Shown here: in pieces, positions 52,977 through 61,151 of the stretch
How positions within the stretch are numbered: position 1 is the stretch's first letter
Layout of the letters: the number at the start of each line of letters is the position of its first letter
Source: Ruminococcaceae bacterium UBA7080
GTDB taxonomy: Bacteria > Bacillota > Clostridia > Oscillospirales > Acutalibacteraceae
Direction of reading: 5' to 3'
NCBI GenBank assembly: GCA_002493595.1
Contig: DKZG01000014.1
Coordinates: 1 to 64,000 of the forward strand
Length of the DNA: 64,000 nt
Notes under the pieces: model-generated
The model's input: the letters and a program-made list of their open reading frames with translations, nothing else
What the model was told of the DNA's origin: nothing
The model's database searches: none
Program-made: the position numbers and the translations under genes

Positions 52977-53060
52977 ATAACTTTATAGTTTTTAAGTATT
53001 TGCGAAATCAAGTATATTAAGAAGAGAATTATTTTCTAATCATTAACCTGAAAAAAAGCC

Positions 53061-53088
53061 TTGTAATCCCGCCATTTTTTGATATAAT
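53061..53088 (+). promoter_or_regulatory. Candidate SigA promoter of xerD
   Basis: TTGTAA (53061-53066), 16 bp, TATAAT (53083-53088). It gives an unusually long leader of about 209 bases. Confidence 0.5.
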
Positions 53089-53220
53089 TATACAAAATAA
53101 ATATTTTGTTCAATATAGGGGAGCTGTAAACGTAAATAATTACAGTTAACATGTCATTGCAAAAGATTGTCCAATAGCTATATTCATATTTAGAGAATCG
53201 TATTTCTTTTTATTAAAGGC

Positions 53221-53246
53221 TTATATGATTTCTTATTTTATATGAT
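53221..53246 (+). repeat. Nine-base direct repeat in the xerD leader
   Basis: TTATATGAT at 53221-53229 and again at 53238-53246, start to start 17 bases. In AT-rich DNA it may be chance. Confidence 0.5.
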
Positions 53247-53303
53247 GTGCATTCGTAACTAAAAGATAAAAAACTTATTATCAATTAAGGAGTTGTTTTT
53301 TTT

Positions 53304-54278
53304 ATGAGAAAAGAAGAATTTATATACTTACCTAAACTTGTACAGCAATATCTTGTATATATCGAAGCAATCAAGGGGCACAGCAAATTATCTGTAATTG
53401 AATACGCCTCTGATTTGAGGACCTTTTTCAGATATATGGCTAAAAACAAAGGATTATGCAGCAGCGATACACCGGATGAAAAAATTGATCTATCCCCTAT
53501 TGATTTAGATTTTATACAGAGTGTAAATCTTACAGATGCATATCAATTTTTAATTTATTGCAAAGATGTACGTAATAACAGCGAGGCTACACGTTCAAGG
53601 CGAGTGATTGCAGTACGCCGATTTTATAATTATCTATCAGAAAATCTTGGATTAATAGATAAAAACCCTTTAAAAAATCTTGATGCACCTAAAATGAAAA
53701 AATCCTTGCCCAAATATCTAACCCTTGAAGAATCGGAGAGATTGTTATCTGTAATCGATGGCAGGCATAAAGAACGTGACTATGCAATTGTTACTCTGTT
53801 TTTAAATTGCGGTATGCGTTTGAGTGAACTTGTTGCAATAGATTATAATGATATTAAGGATGATGGTTCGATTGTAATTACCGGAAAAGGCAACAAAGAG
53901 AGAATTGTGTATCTCAACCAAGCTTGTATCGATGCTGTCATAAAGTATATAAAAGTCAGACCAAACGATGGTGTAAAAGACAGAGCTTTATTTCTCAGCT
54001 CCAGAAATAAACGGATAAGCCCTAAAACTGTACAGCATATGGTGTATGGATATCTTGAGAAAGCAGGACTTGGAGACAGAGGTTTATCTGTTCATAAGCT
54101 CAGGCATACAGCAGCAACTTTGATGTATCAGCATGGCAATGTTGATTTGTTGCTGCTTAAAGAAATACTCGGTCACGAAAATCTCGGAACTACAGAAATT
54201 TATACGCACATAAATGATGAAGCAACGCGTAAAGCGATACAATCCAATCCGCTCGCAAAGGAAAAACCTAAATGGTAA
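53304..54278 (+). CDS. xerD: Tyrosine recombinase XerC/XerD
   Basis: A 324-residue tyrosine recombinase with an N-terminal SAM-like core-binding domain (about 10-120) and catalytic residues Arg in GMRLSEL, Lys in GKGNKER, His-x-x-Arg in HKLRHTAA, His in LGHENLGTTEIYTH and the final Tyr. Likely chromosome dimer resolution at dif with a second Xer or alone; XerC versus XerD cannot be decided by eye. AAGGAG lies 11 bases before ATG 53304. The neighbouring spoIIM-like gene, as near xerD in Bacillus, supports XerD. Its 3' end overlaps that leftward gene by 11 bases. Confidence 0.88.
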   Translation: MRKEEFIYLPKLVQQYLVYIEAIKGHSKLSVIEYASDLRTFFRYMAKNKGLCSSDTPDEKIDLSPIDLDFIQSVNLTDAYQFLIYCKDVRNNSEATRSRRVIAVRRFYNYLSENLGLIDKNPLKNLDAPKMKKSLPKYLTLEESERLLSVIDGRHKERDYAIVTLFLNCGMRLSELVAIDYNDIKDDGSIVITGKGNKERIVYLNQACIDAVIKYIKVRPNDGVKDRALFLSSRNKRISPKTVQHMVYGYLEKAGLGDRGLSVHKLRHTAATLMYQHGNVDLLLLKEILGHENLGTTEIYTHINDEATRKAIQSNPLAKEKPKW

Positions 54279-54906
54279 CCACGGGAAATAATAGATTGGT
54301 CAGCAAAGCTTCAAAGAATGCAGCGACTGCAATGCCAAAAGCTAAAAGCAAGTATTTTTTTACATATGGTTTGACATTTAATTCGTTATTCTCAATACTG
54401 TTTTTAGTCGCTTTTACCAATGCTTTTGATAATTCACTGCTTATTTTAATTGTTAAGGCAATTACAGTCAAAAATAATGCTATATACGGGACAATCATCA
54501 CAAGTGAATAACCTACACCTTTAGCTGAGTAATTGACGAACAGATATGCTGTTCTAATACCGGTAACAATTCCTATTACAGTGGGTATAATATTTATAAT
54601 AGGGTATCCTATTAAACAAAAACCCAGAAAAACTATGATTAAATATAATGAAAAATAGACACAAAAATCAGATATAAAAGAATTTAATATACTTTGATTT
54701 TCAGGCTTTAGCAGTGCATTTAATGCTTCTGTTGCAGATATTTTATAAAAATATGTACCTATAAAGAGACCGAAAGAATAGAAAAGTGCTGTATAAATAA
54801 TAGACTTATATTCATTAAAAATTTTTCCTATTTCGATTTTACGCTCTTCTTGCGCGTCAAACGCATTATCTTCATCTTCAAATAATGCAATTTTTTCATC
54901 TTCCAT
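54268..54906 (-). CDS. spoIIM: Stage II sporulation protein M-like membrane protein
   Basis: A 212-residue protein with an acidic N-terminus (about 30 residues, rich in Glu/Asp) and about five membrane helices; the block LGFCLIGYPIINIIPTVIGIVTGIRTAYLF resembles SpoIIM/DUF95 proteins. SpoIIM with SpoIID and SpoIIP drives engulfment in Bacillus, where spoIIM also lies near xerD. The match is by pattern and context, not search, so the name is tentative. It overlaps xerD tail to tail by 11 bases. Its start lies 5 bp after the yrzE stop. Confidence 0.6.
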   Translation of the reverse strand: MEDEKIALFEDEDNAFDAQEERKIEIGKIFNEYKSIIYTALFYSFGLFIGTYFYKISATEALNALLKPENQSILNSFISDFCVYFSLYLIIVFLGFCLIGYPIINIIPTVIGIVTGIRTAYLFVNYSAKGVGYSLVMIVPYIALFLTVIALTIKISSELSKALVKATKNSIENNELNVKPYVKKYLLLAFGIAVAAFFEALLTNLLFPVVTI

Positions 54907-54911
54907 TTATT

Positions 54912-55301
54912 TCACCGAGACCTTTTCGCCGACTTTATAAGAGAAGTAATAAAAGCAGTGCCGATAATGGCAAATACTTTAACTAAAATAAAAACTGTTC
55001 CAGTTTTGTTAAAGCAGAAATTGACGATTGTAAAAATAGTTAACGGCATTACGGAAATCAGTGACAGCATAAGAAAATTGTTTTTAAATCCTCCGGTGCT
55101 TATAAAAGAAATAATAAATGCCGATATGATACACACAATTGTAGTAATGATAGGCATATGTTCTAACTCTAAGTCAAGCTTGAGAATTATAAATGAGCAA
55201 ACAGTTCCGAATCCGAGTATACAAAAAGCTGACGATAGTATTAATTTTAATGAATACTTTATCAATAACCCTTTTGTGTCACCTGTAGTAATTTTAGGCA
55301 T
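54912..55301 (-). CDS. yrzE: TIGR04086 family membrane protein (YrzE-like)
   Basis: A 129-residue, four-helix membrane protein with helices at about 17-38, 48-68, 74-95 and 103-122. It matches the small TIGR04086/YrzE family, found next to yajC in Bacillus (tgt, yajC, yrzE order), as here. Function unknown. The GGGGGG ribosome site lies in the 3' arm of the hairpin before its start codon at 55301 (see findings). Confidence 0.78.
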   Translation of the reverse strand: MPKITTGDTKGLLIKYSLKLILSSAFCILGFGTVCSFIILKLDLELEHMPIITTIVCIISAFIISFISTGGFKNNFLMLSLISVMPLTIFTIVNFCFNKTGTVFILVKVFAIIGTAFITSLIKSAKRSR

Positions 55302-55305
55302 GAAA

Positions 55306-55337
55306 AATCCCCCCGATTAATAATACTCGAGGGGATT
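55306..55337 (-). terminator. Hairpin between yajC and yrzE
   Basis: AATCCCC (55306-55312) pairs with GGGGATT (55331-55337), extended by CGA/TCG. On the minus strand it is followed by TTTTTC, then the yrzE start codon. The yrzE Shine-Dalgarno lies inside it. Confidence 0.7.
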
Positions 55338-55358
55338 GAAATTTAGAACAAAATGAAA

Positions 55359-55802
55359 TTAGTCCTTATTTTTTTTTGTTTCATCAATTGCTTCTTTTTT
55401 TGACTTTTTTTCAGCTTTCTTAGCCTTAGCAGCTTCACGGGCAGCTTCAACCTCTTTCTGGTGCTGTTCCATCTTTGTTTTATTGGTATTAACAGCCCAG
55501 CGCTCAATTTTCATTTTATTTCTGTCAGAACCGGTTTCGATTACAATATCATTTTCACGGATTGTAACCACTCTGCCGACAATACCGCCGATTGTTACAA
55601 TTTCATCACCAATCTCAAGTGAAGCACGCATTTCCTGTTCTTCCTTCTGGCGTTTCTTTTGAGGGCGGATCATAAGAAAGTACATAACACCTACCAAAAC
55701 CACCATCATAATAATCATAGAAATTGACTGATTTTTCCCACCGGCAGCAGCTGCATCTCCGGATGCGCCTGTAAGCTGAGCCATCAAATTTATTAAATCC
55801 AT
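55359..55802 (-). CDS. yajC: Preprotein translocase subunit YajC
   Basis: A 147-residue YajC, longer than the usual 90-110 because of a Lys/Glu/Ala-rich tail (about 110-147). A membrane helix at about 27-46 is followed by MIRPQKKRQKEEQEM and the conserved LEIGDEIVTIGGIVGRV. It assists SecYEG/SecDF. AGGAGGA lies before ATG 55802. Confidence 0.94.
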   Translation of the reverse strand: MDLINLMAQLTGASGDAAAAGGKNQSISMIIMMVVLVGVMYFLMIRPQKKRQKEEQEMRASLEIGDEIVTIGGIVGRVVTIRENDIVIETGSDRNKMKIERWAVNTNKTKMEQHQKEVEAAREAAKAKKAEKKSKKEAIDETKKNKD

Positions 55803-55865
55803 AAAACTTCCTCCTAATTTGTTAAAGCTATTATATTAGATATCAGAATAATTTGCAAGTCTTTT

Positions 55866-57002
55866 CTAAATTCTGGTATCAAGTTTTACATAAAATTCAT
55901 TTTTATAATCAGTAAATGAACCGTTGTCCAGATTTTCACGTATTTCTTTCATAAGATTATTATAAAAATAAAGGTTATGAATAACAGCAAGCCGCATACC
56001 AAGTATTTCATTACTTTTAAATAAATGACGAATATAACTCCTGCTGTAATTACGGCATGCAGGACAATTGCACTTTCCATCAACAGGCAGACTGTCCCTT
56101 TCATATTTGGCATTATTAATATTTATTATACCATCTTTTGTGAACAGGTGACCGTGTCTTGCATTTCTGCTGGGCATAACACAATCAAAAAGGTCAACTC
56201 CCCTGCTGACTGCTTCAAGAATATTACCCGGTGTCCCTACTCCCATTAAATACCTTGGCTTATCTTTGGGCATATATGGTTCGACAGCAGAGATAATTCT
56301 ATACATATCTTCTTTAGGTTCACCGACTGCCAGTCCTCCTATTGCATAACCGTCAAGTCCCATCTTGGCAATTTCTTTCATATGTTCAATTCGCAGCTCA
56401 TCATATGTGCAGCCCTGATTTATACCAAACAGCAATTGTTGTTTGTTTATGGTAGTCTCCAGTGAATTTAATCTGTCTATCTCATTTTTGCAGCGCTCAA
56501 GCCATCTGAGTGTACGTTCACAAGCTTCTTTTGCATATTTGTATGATGCCGGATTTTCTACACATTCATCAAATGCCATAGCAATTGTTGAGGCAAGATT
56601 TGATTGTATTTGCATACTTTCCTCCGGACCCATAAATATTTTTCGTCCGTCAATATGCGAATTAAAAGTAACGCCCTCTTCTTTAATTTTATTAAGCTTT
56701 GCTAAACTGAATACCTGAAAACCACCGCTGTCGGTGAGAATAGGCCTGTCCCAATTTGTAAATTTGTGCAGACCTCCCATATCATGAATTAACCTGTCGT
56801 TGGGTCTTACGTGCAAATGATAAGTATTGCAAAGCATTACCTGACAGTCGATATTTTTTAAATCGCTTGCAGAAAGACCGCCTTTTATGGCAGCAGAAGT
56901 GGCAACATTCATAAAAGCCGGAGTCTGAACAGTACCATGAACAGTTTCAAACTCTCCCCTTCTGGCAAATCCTTCATTTTTTAATAATGTATATTTTGCC
57001 AT
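55866..57002 (-). CDS. tgt: Queuine tRNA-ribosyltransferase
   Basis: A 378-residue TGT. Active-site regions TDSGGFQVFSL and FDCVMPSRNARHG are present, and zinc ligands are seen as CNCPAC with a later His (VIHN). It exchanges guanine 34 in tRNA for preQ1, the first step of queuosine in tRNA. Follows queA, which acts next. GAGGT precedes ATG 57002. Confidence 0.97.
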   Translation of the reverse strand: MAKYTLLKNEGFARRGEFETVHGTVQTPAFMNVATSAAIKGGLSASDLKNIDCQVMLCNTYHLHVRPNDRLIHDMGGLHKFTNWDRPILTDSGGFQVFSLAKLNKIKEEGVTFNSHIDGRKIFMGPEESMQIQSNLASTIAMAFDECVENPASYKYAKEACERTLRWLERCKNEIDRLNSLETTINKQQLLFGINQGCTYDELRIEHMKEIAKMGLDGYAIGGLAVGEPKEDMYRIISAVEPYMPKDKPRYLMGVGTPGNILEAVSRGVDLFDCVMPSRNARHGHLFTKDGIININNAKYERDSLPVDGKCNCPACRNYSRSYIRHLFKSNEILGMRLAVIHNLYFYNNLMKEIRENLDNGSFTDYKNEFYVKLDTRI

Positions 57003-57073
57003 GTTTTACCTCGTATATCTTATATTTTTTTATAAAAGTGTATTATCATCTAATGAATTTTTTGCCTGAATTA

Positions 57074-58105
57074 TTAATATAAGAACATTGCATCACCAAA
57101 GGAGAAAAACCTATATTTTTCTTCAACGGCAATTTTATATGCATGCATTATATTGTCAGAACCTGCAAAAGCCGATATAAGCATAATCAAGGTACTTTCC
57201 GGCAAATGAAAGTTAGTTACAAGTGCATCCATACATTTAAACGTATATCCCGGGTATATAAAAATACTTGTATCATCCTCATCAGCACATATGCAGCCAT
57301 TTTTTACGGCAACTGATTCTACAGTTCTGCAGCTTGTTGTACCTACACATATAACACGCTTGCCGTTTTTATGTGTTTCATTAATTAAATCGGCTGTTTC
57401 CTGCGGCATAATATAATGCTCAGTATGCATTGTATGCTTTGTAACATCATCAACTTTAACCGGTCTGAATGTACCCAAGCCGACATGAAGTGTTACATAA
57501 CCTATTTTTACACCCTTTTTTTTAATCTTATCAAGCATCTCAGGTGTAAAATGCAGTCCGGCAGTAGGCGCTGCCGCTGAACCCAAATTTTCACTGTATA
57601 CAGTCTGATAGCGTTCCTTGTCTTTTAGTTTTTCTTTTATATAAGGCGGAAGGGGCATTTGACCGATTTCATCAAGAACTGCAAAGATATTATTATTGTC
57701 TTTGCACTTAAATTCAACAATCCTGTTGCCGTCATCCAGTATATCTGTAACTTTACACTCAAGCTGACCGTCACCAAATACAAATTCAGTGCCGATTTTT
57801 GCTCTTTTTCCCGGACCGCATAAGCATTCCCAAACAAGATTTTGTTTTTGCCTGAGCAAAAGAAATTCGACTACAGCACCTGTTTCTTTTTTTACACCGT
57901 AAATTCTTGCCGGTATTACGCGCGTATTATTTAATATTAAGCAATCTCCGGAATTTAAAAAATCAATTAAATTTTTAAAAACTTTATGCTGAATTTGCCC
58001 TGAGTTTTTATCCATAAGCATGAGCCTTGAGGCGTCTCGCGGTTCAATCGGAGTCTGTGCTATTAAATTTTCAGGCAAATCATAATAAAAATCTGAAGTT
58101 TTCAT
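57074..58105 (-). CDS. queA: S-adenosylmethionine:tRNA ribosyltransferase-isomerase
   Basis: A 343-residue QueA. Family motifs: FYYDLPENLIAQTPIEPRDASRL, NNTRVIPARIYG, GSAAAPTAGLHFTPEML and NFHLPESTLIMLISAFAG. It moves ribosyl from S-adenosylmethionine to preQ1 in tRNA to give epoxyqueuosine. Its product follows Tgt, encoded 71 bp downstream. GGAGA precedes ATG 58105. Confidence 0.97.
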   Translation of the reverse strand: MKTSDFYYDLPENLIAQTPIEPRDASRLMLMDKNSGQIQHKVFKNLIDFLNSGDCLILNNTRVIPARIYGVKKETGAVVEFLLLRQKQNLVWECLCGPGKRAKIGTEFVFGDGQLECKVTDILDDGNRIVEFKCKDNNNIFAVLDEIGQMPLPPYIKEKLKDKERYQTVYSENLGSAAAPTAGLHFTPEMLDKIKKKGVKIGYVTLHVGLGTFRPVKVDDVTKHTMHTEHYIMPQETADLINETHKNGKRVICVGTTSCRTVESVAVKNGCICADEDDTSIFIYPGYTFKCMDALVTNFHLPESTLIMLISAFAGSDNIMHAYKIAVEEKYRFFSFGDAMFLY

Positions 58106-58126
58106 TTATTTCTCCATAATTTATAA

Positions 58127-58156
58127 TTGACATATATATATAATAAGTGATATGAT
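58127..58156 (+). promoter_or_regulatory. SigA promoter of the asd-dapA-dapB operon
   Basis: TTGACA (58127-58132), 18 bp, TATGAT (58151-58156) with TGA before the -10 (extended). I saw no lysine riboswitch in the about 120-base leader. Confidence 0.78.
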
Positions 58157-58277
58157 ATATACCATATTTGAGTTATATAATTACTTTATATTTTAGGTAA
58201 TGATCAGGCTCAAACAATTATATATTATATTGCATATTATCTTGTTTTACAAGGTATTTTTTAAGGAGATTTTGGTT

Positions 58278-59363
58278 ATGGAAAAAATTTTTAATGTCGG
58301 TATTGTCGGCGCAACGGGTATGGTTGGTCAAAGATTTGCTACATTACTGGATGGCCATCCATGGTTTAATGTAGTTTGTCTTGCTGCATCATCAAGAAGT
58401 GCAGGTAAAACATATAAAGAAGCTGTAGGCAAAAAATGGTGTATGGATGTTGATATTCCCAAGACAATGCAGGACATTATTGTTATGGATGCAACAAATG
58501 ATATTGAAAAAATTACTTCAATGGTTGACTTTGTATTTTGTGCTGTTGATATGAAAAAAGATGAAATCAAAGCACTTGAAGAAGAATACGCTAAACACGA
58601 ATGCCCTGTTGTATCAAATAACAGTGCGCATCGATTTACAGCTGATGTTCCTATGGTTGTACCGGAGCTTAATGCAGAACACATTCACATTATCCCTTCA
58701 CAAAGAAAGAGACTCGGTACCAAAAGAGGTTTTATCGCGGTTAAATCCAATTGCTCACTTCAATCCTATGTGCCCGCAATTTTCCCTTTGCATGAGAGAT
58801 TTGGTGTGAAAAATGTACTTGTTTGTACTTATCAGGCCATATCAGGTGCCGGCAAAACGTTTGAGACGTGGCCCGATATGATTGATAATGTTATTCCTTA
58901 TATCGGCGGTGAAGAGGAAAAAAGTGAAAAAGAGCCGCTCAAGCTTATGGGTGAAATCGACGGAGATATCATTAAATCTGCAAATGCCCCTAATTTCACA
59001 GCACAGTGTATTCGTGTTCCGGTATCTAACGGTCATCTCGGTGCTGTTTTCGTTGATTTTGAAAACAAACCGACCAAGGAAGAAATGATTGAAATTTGGG
59101 AAGGCTTCTCAGGAAGAGCACAGGAGCTTAATCTTCCGTCAGCTCCTAAAAAATTCCTCAATTACTTCACTGAAGATGACAGACCGCAGATTAAATCCGA
59201 AAGAATGCTTGAAAACGGTATGGCTGTATCAATCGGCAGACTTAGAGAAGATACACAGTACGATTATAAATTTGTATGCCTTTCACACAACACTTTAAGA
59301 GGTGCTGCAGGCGGAGCAGTTCTGCTGGCTGAGCTTTTAGCTGCAGAAGGTTATATGGACTGA
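58278..59363 (+). CDS. asd: Aspartate-semialdehyde dehydrogenase, archaeal/fungal-type
   Basis: A 361-residue enzyme. NADP-binding GIVGATGMVGQRF near the N-terminus and catalytic Cys in VKSNCSLQSYVPA; the sequence fits the TIGR00978-like class rather than the usual 330-residue bacterial type. It makes aspartate semialdehyde from aspartyl phosphate for lysine/diaminopimelate, threonine and methionine. ATG 58278 follows AAGGAG; the longer in-frame opening at 58200 is untranslated leader. Confidence 0.9.
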   Translation: MEKIFNVGIVGATGMVGQRFATLLDGHPWFNVVCLAASSRSAGKTYKEAVGKKWCMDVDIPKTMQDIIVMDATNDIEKITSMVDFVFCAVDMKKDEIKALEEEYAKHECPVVSNNSAHRFTADVPMVVPELNAEHIHIIPSQRKRLGTKRGFIAVKSNCSLQSYVPAIFPLHERFGVKNVLVCTYQAISGAGKTFETWPDMIDNVIPYIGGEEEKSEKEPLKLMGEIDGDIIKSANAPNFTAQCIRVPVSNGHLGAVFVDFENKPTKEEMIEIWEGFSGRAQELNLPSAPKKFLNYFTEDDRPQIKSERMLENGMAVSIGRLREDTQYDYKFVCLSHNTLRGAAGGAVLLAELLAAEGYMD

Positions 59364-59421
59364 TTCTCAATCAATAAATGTTTTATTCCTAATATATTTA
59401 CTTTAAGGAGAAAAGATACTT

Positions 59422-60312
59422 ATGAAAAATCCAATTTTTACAGGTGCTGCTGTTGCAATTATTACACCGATGAATGCTGATGGTTCGGTAAATTACGATG
59501 AATTCGGAAAATTTATTGATTTTCAGATTGAAAACGGCACAGATGCAATTGTCGTTTGCGGTACAACAGGTGAATCCTCAACACTTAAAGTTGTTGAACA
59601 CAATGAAGCAATCAGATGGTGTGTTGAGTATGTAAATCATCGCGTGCCTGTTATTGCAGGTACCGGCTCAAATTCAACTGCATGTGCAATTGAAATAAGC
59701 AAGGAAGCGTGTGATAACGGTGCAGATGCTCTTTTACTTGTTACACCATATTATAACAAAACAAGCCAGAGAGGTCTTATTGCACATTATACGGCTATTC
59801 ATGATGCAACAAATCTTCCTATTATTTTGTATAACGTTCCTTCAAGAACAGGACTTAATATTGCACCGGAAACTGCATATGAGCTGTCAAAACTGCCAAG
59901 AATAAACGGTATTAAGGAAGCATCCGGTAGCCTTGAGCAAATTGAAAAAATTCATGAGCTTTGCGGCGATGAACTTAATCTTTGGAGTGGTAATGATGAC
60001 CAGATTTATGACCTTATGGAAAGAGGCGGAAAAGGTGTAATCAGCGTTCTCTCAAACATCTGCCCGCAGGAGACACATGATATTGTTCAAAAATATCTTG
60101 ACGGCGATAAGGATGGAAGCAAGGCAATGATGGATAAGTATCTGAAGCTTGCAAAAGCCATGTTTGTTGACGTGAATCCTATTCCTGTTAAAGAAGCTGT
60201 CAGCCTTATAGGTTTTAATGCCGGTCCATGCAGACTGCCGCTTATTGAGATGGATGAAACAAATAAGAGATACGTGAAAGAGACTATGGAAGAATACGGT
60301 CTTGTAAAATAA
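59422..60312 (+). CDS. dapA: 4-hydroxy-tetrahydrodipicolinate synthase
   Basis: A 296-residue DapA. Motifs CGTTGESSTL, PYYNKTSQRGL, YNVPSRTGLN and GIKEASGSLEQ; the Schiff-base Lys lies in GIKEASG. It condenses aspartate semialdehyde with pyruvate. AAGGAG precedes ATG 59422. Between asd and dapB in one pathway operon. Confidence 0.97.
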   Translation: MKNPIFTGAAVAIITPMNADGSVNYDEFGKFIDFQIENGTDAIVVCGTTGESSTLKVVEHNEAIRWCVEYVNHRVPVIAGTGSNSTACAIEISKEACDNGADALLLVTPYYNKTSQRGLIAHYTAIHDATNLPIILYNVPSRTGLNIAPETAYELSKLPRINGIKEASGSLEQIEKIHELCGDELNLWSGNDDQIYDLMERGGKGVISVLSNICPQETHDIVQKYLDGDKDGSKAMMDKYLKLAKAMFVDVNPIPVKEAVSLIGFNAGPCRLPLIEMDETNKRYVKETMEEYGLVK

Positions 60313-60332
60313 ATTTATTGAGGAATTGTAAA

Positions 60333-61085
60333 ATGACAAGAATTATAATTACCGGTGCAAACGGTAAAATGGGAAAGGTTTTGCAAAGCATAATTGCCAA
60401 CAGAGAGGACTGCGAAATCGTTGCAGGTGTTGATTTAAATACTGACAAAAACGGTATATTCCCTATATATAAATCTATTTTTGAAGTTCAGGAAAAGGCT
60501 GATGCTGTAATTGATTTTTCCAACCCTGTACTTCTTGATGATTTGCTTGATTATTCAAAAAATACAGGAACTCCGCTCATTATTGCAACAACAGGTTATG
60601 ACGATGAGCAGAAAAAGAAGATTGAAAGCGCTTCAGAAGTTTCGCCGATTTTCTTCACTTATAACATGAGTATGGGTATTAACCTGATGGCAAATCTGGC
60701 TAAAAAAGCCGTAGAAATTCTTGGCAATGATTTTGATATTGAGATTGTTGAAAAGCATCATAATCAAAAAATTGATGCTCCGAGCGGTACAGCCCTTATG
60801 CTCGCAGATGCTATGTGTGAGGTTATGCCTAAGCCCATGAAATATGAATACGACCGCCATTCAAAGCGAGAAAAAAGAACCAAGGACGAAATAGGACTTC
60901 ATGCAGTAAGGGGCGGAACCATTGTTGGTGAGCATGATATCATATTTGCCGGAAGAGATGAAGTGATAACACTTTCCCATTCGGCAAGAAGCAAAGAGAT
61001 TTTTGCAGTCGGAGCTGTAAATGCTGCTGTTTATATGAATGGCAAGGCCCCGGGAATGTATGATATGAAAGAACTTATGGATTAA
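60333..61085 (+). CDS. dapB: 4-hydroxy-tetrahydrodipicolinate reductase
   Basis: A 250-residue DapB. Nucleotide-binding TGANGKMGKV near the N-terminus and substrate motif EKHHNQKIDAPSGTALMLAD. It reduces the DapA product for diaminopimelate and lysine; dipicolinate for spores leaves the pathway one step earlier. ATG 60333 follows GAGGA; the upstream in-frame start at 60318 is rejected. Confidence 0.97.
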   Translation: MTRIIITGANGKMGKVLQSIIANREDCEIVAGVDLNTDKNGIFPIYKSIFEVQEKADAVIDFSNPVLLDDLLDYSKNTGTPLIIATTGYDDEQKKKIESASEVSPIFFTYNMSMGINLMANLAKKAVEILGNDFDIEIVEKHHNQKIDAPSGTALMLADAMCEVMPKPMKYEYDRHSKREKRTKDEIGLHAVRGGTIVGEHDIIFAGRDEVITLSHSARSKEIFAVGAVNAAVYMNGKAPGMYDMKELMD

Positions 61086-61101
61086 TTTTTCCGAAATAAA
61101 T

Positions 61102-61139
61102 AAAAACCTCAGTTGGATTATGGCCAATTGAGGTTTTTA
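61102..61139 (+). terminator. Bidirectional terminator between dapB and the aldo/keto reductase
   Basis: AAAACCTCAGTTGG pairs with CCAATTGAGGTTTT (one G-U), 6-base loop, T tract on the right, A tract on the left, so it serves both convergent genes. Confidence 0.9.
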
Positions 61140-61151
61140 TTATTATAGAAT

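Larger units (their letters stand above)
52943..53303 (+). other. 361 bp gap before xerD
   Basis: Contains the radA hairpin, a SigA-type promoter (53061-53088) and about 209 bases of untranslated leader before the xerD ATG. I see no convincing small ORF or known riboswitch. A perfect nine-base direct repeat TTATATGAT lies at 53221-53229 and 53238-53246, and a short CTGTAA/TTACAG pairing lies near 53125-53150. Confidence 0.6.

Noticed and set aside
53304..54278. Integrase of a mobile element
   Set aside because: The tyrosine recombinase is 324 residues with Xer-like order, next to a spoIIM-like gene as in Bacillus. No tRNA-flanking att repeats or cargo genes.
58157..58277. Lysine riboswitch ahead of asd
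   Set aside because: The leader is about 120 bases, too short for the lysine aptamer, and has no recognisable core or terminator.
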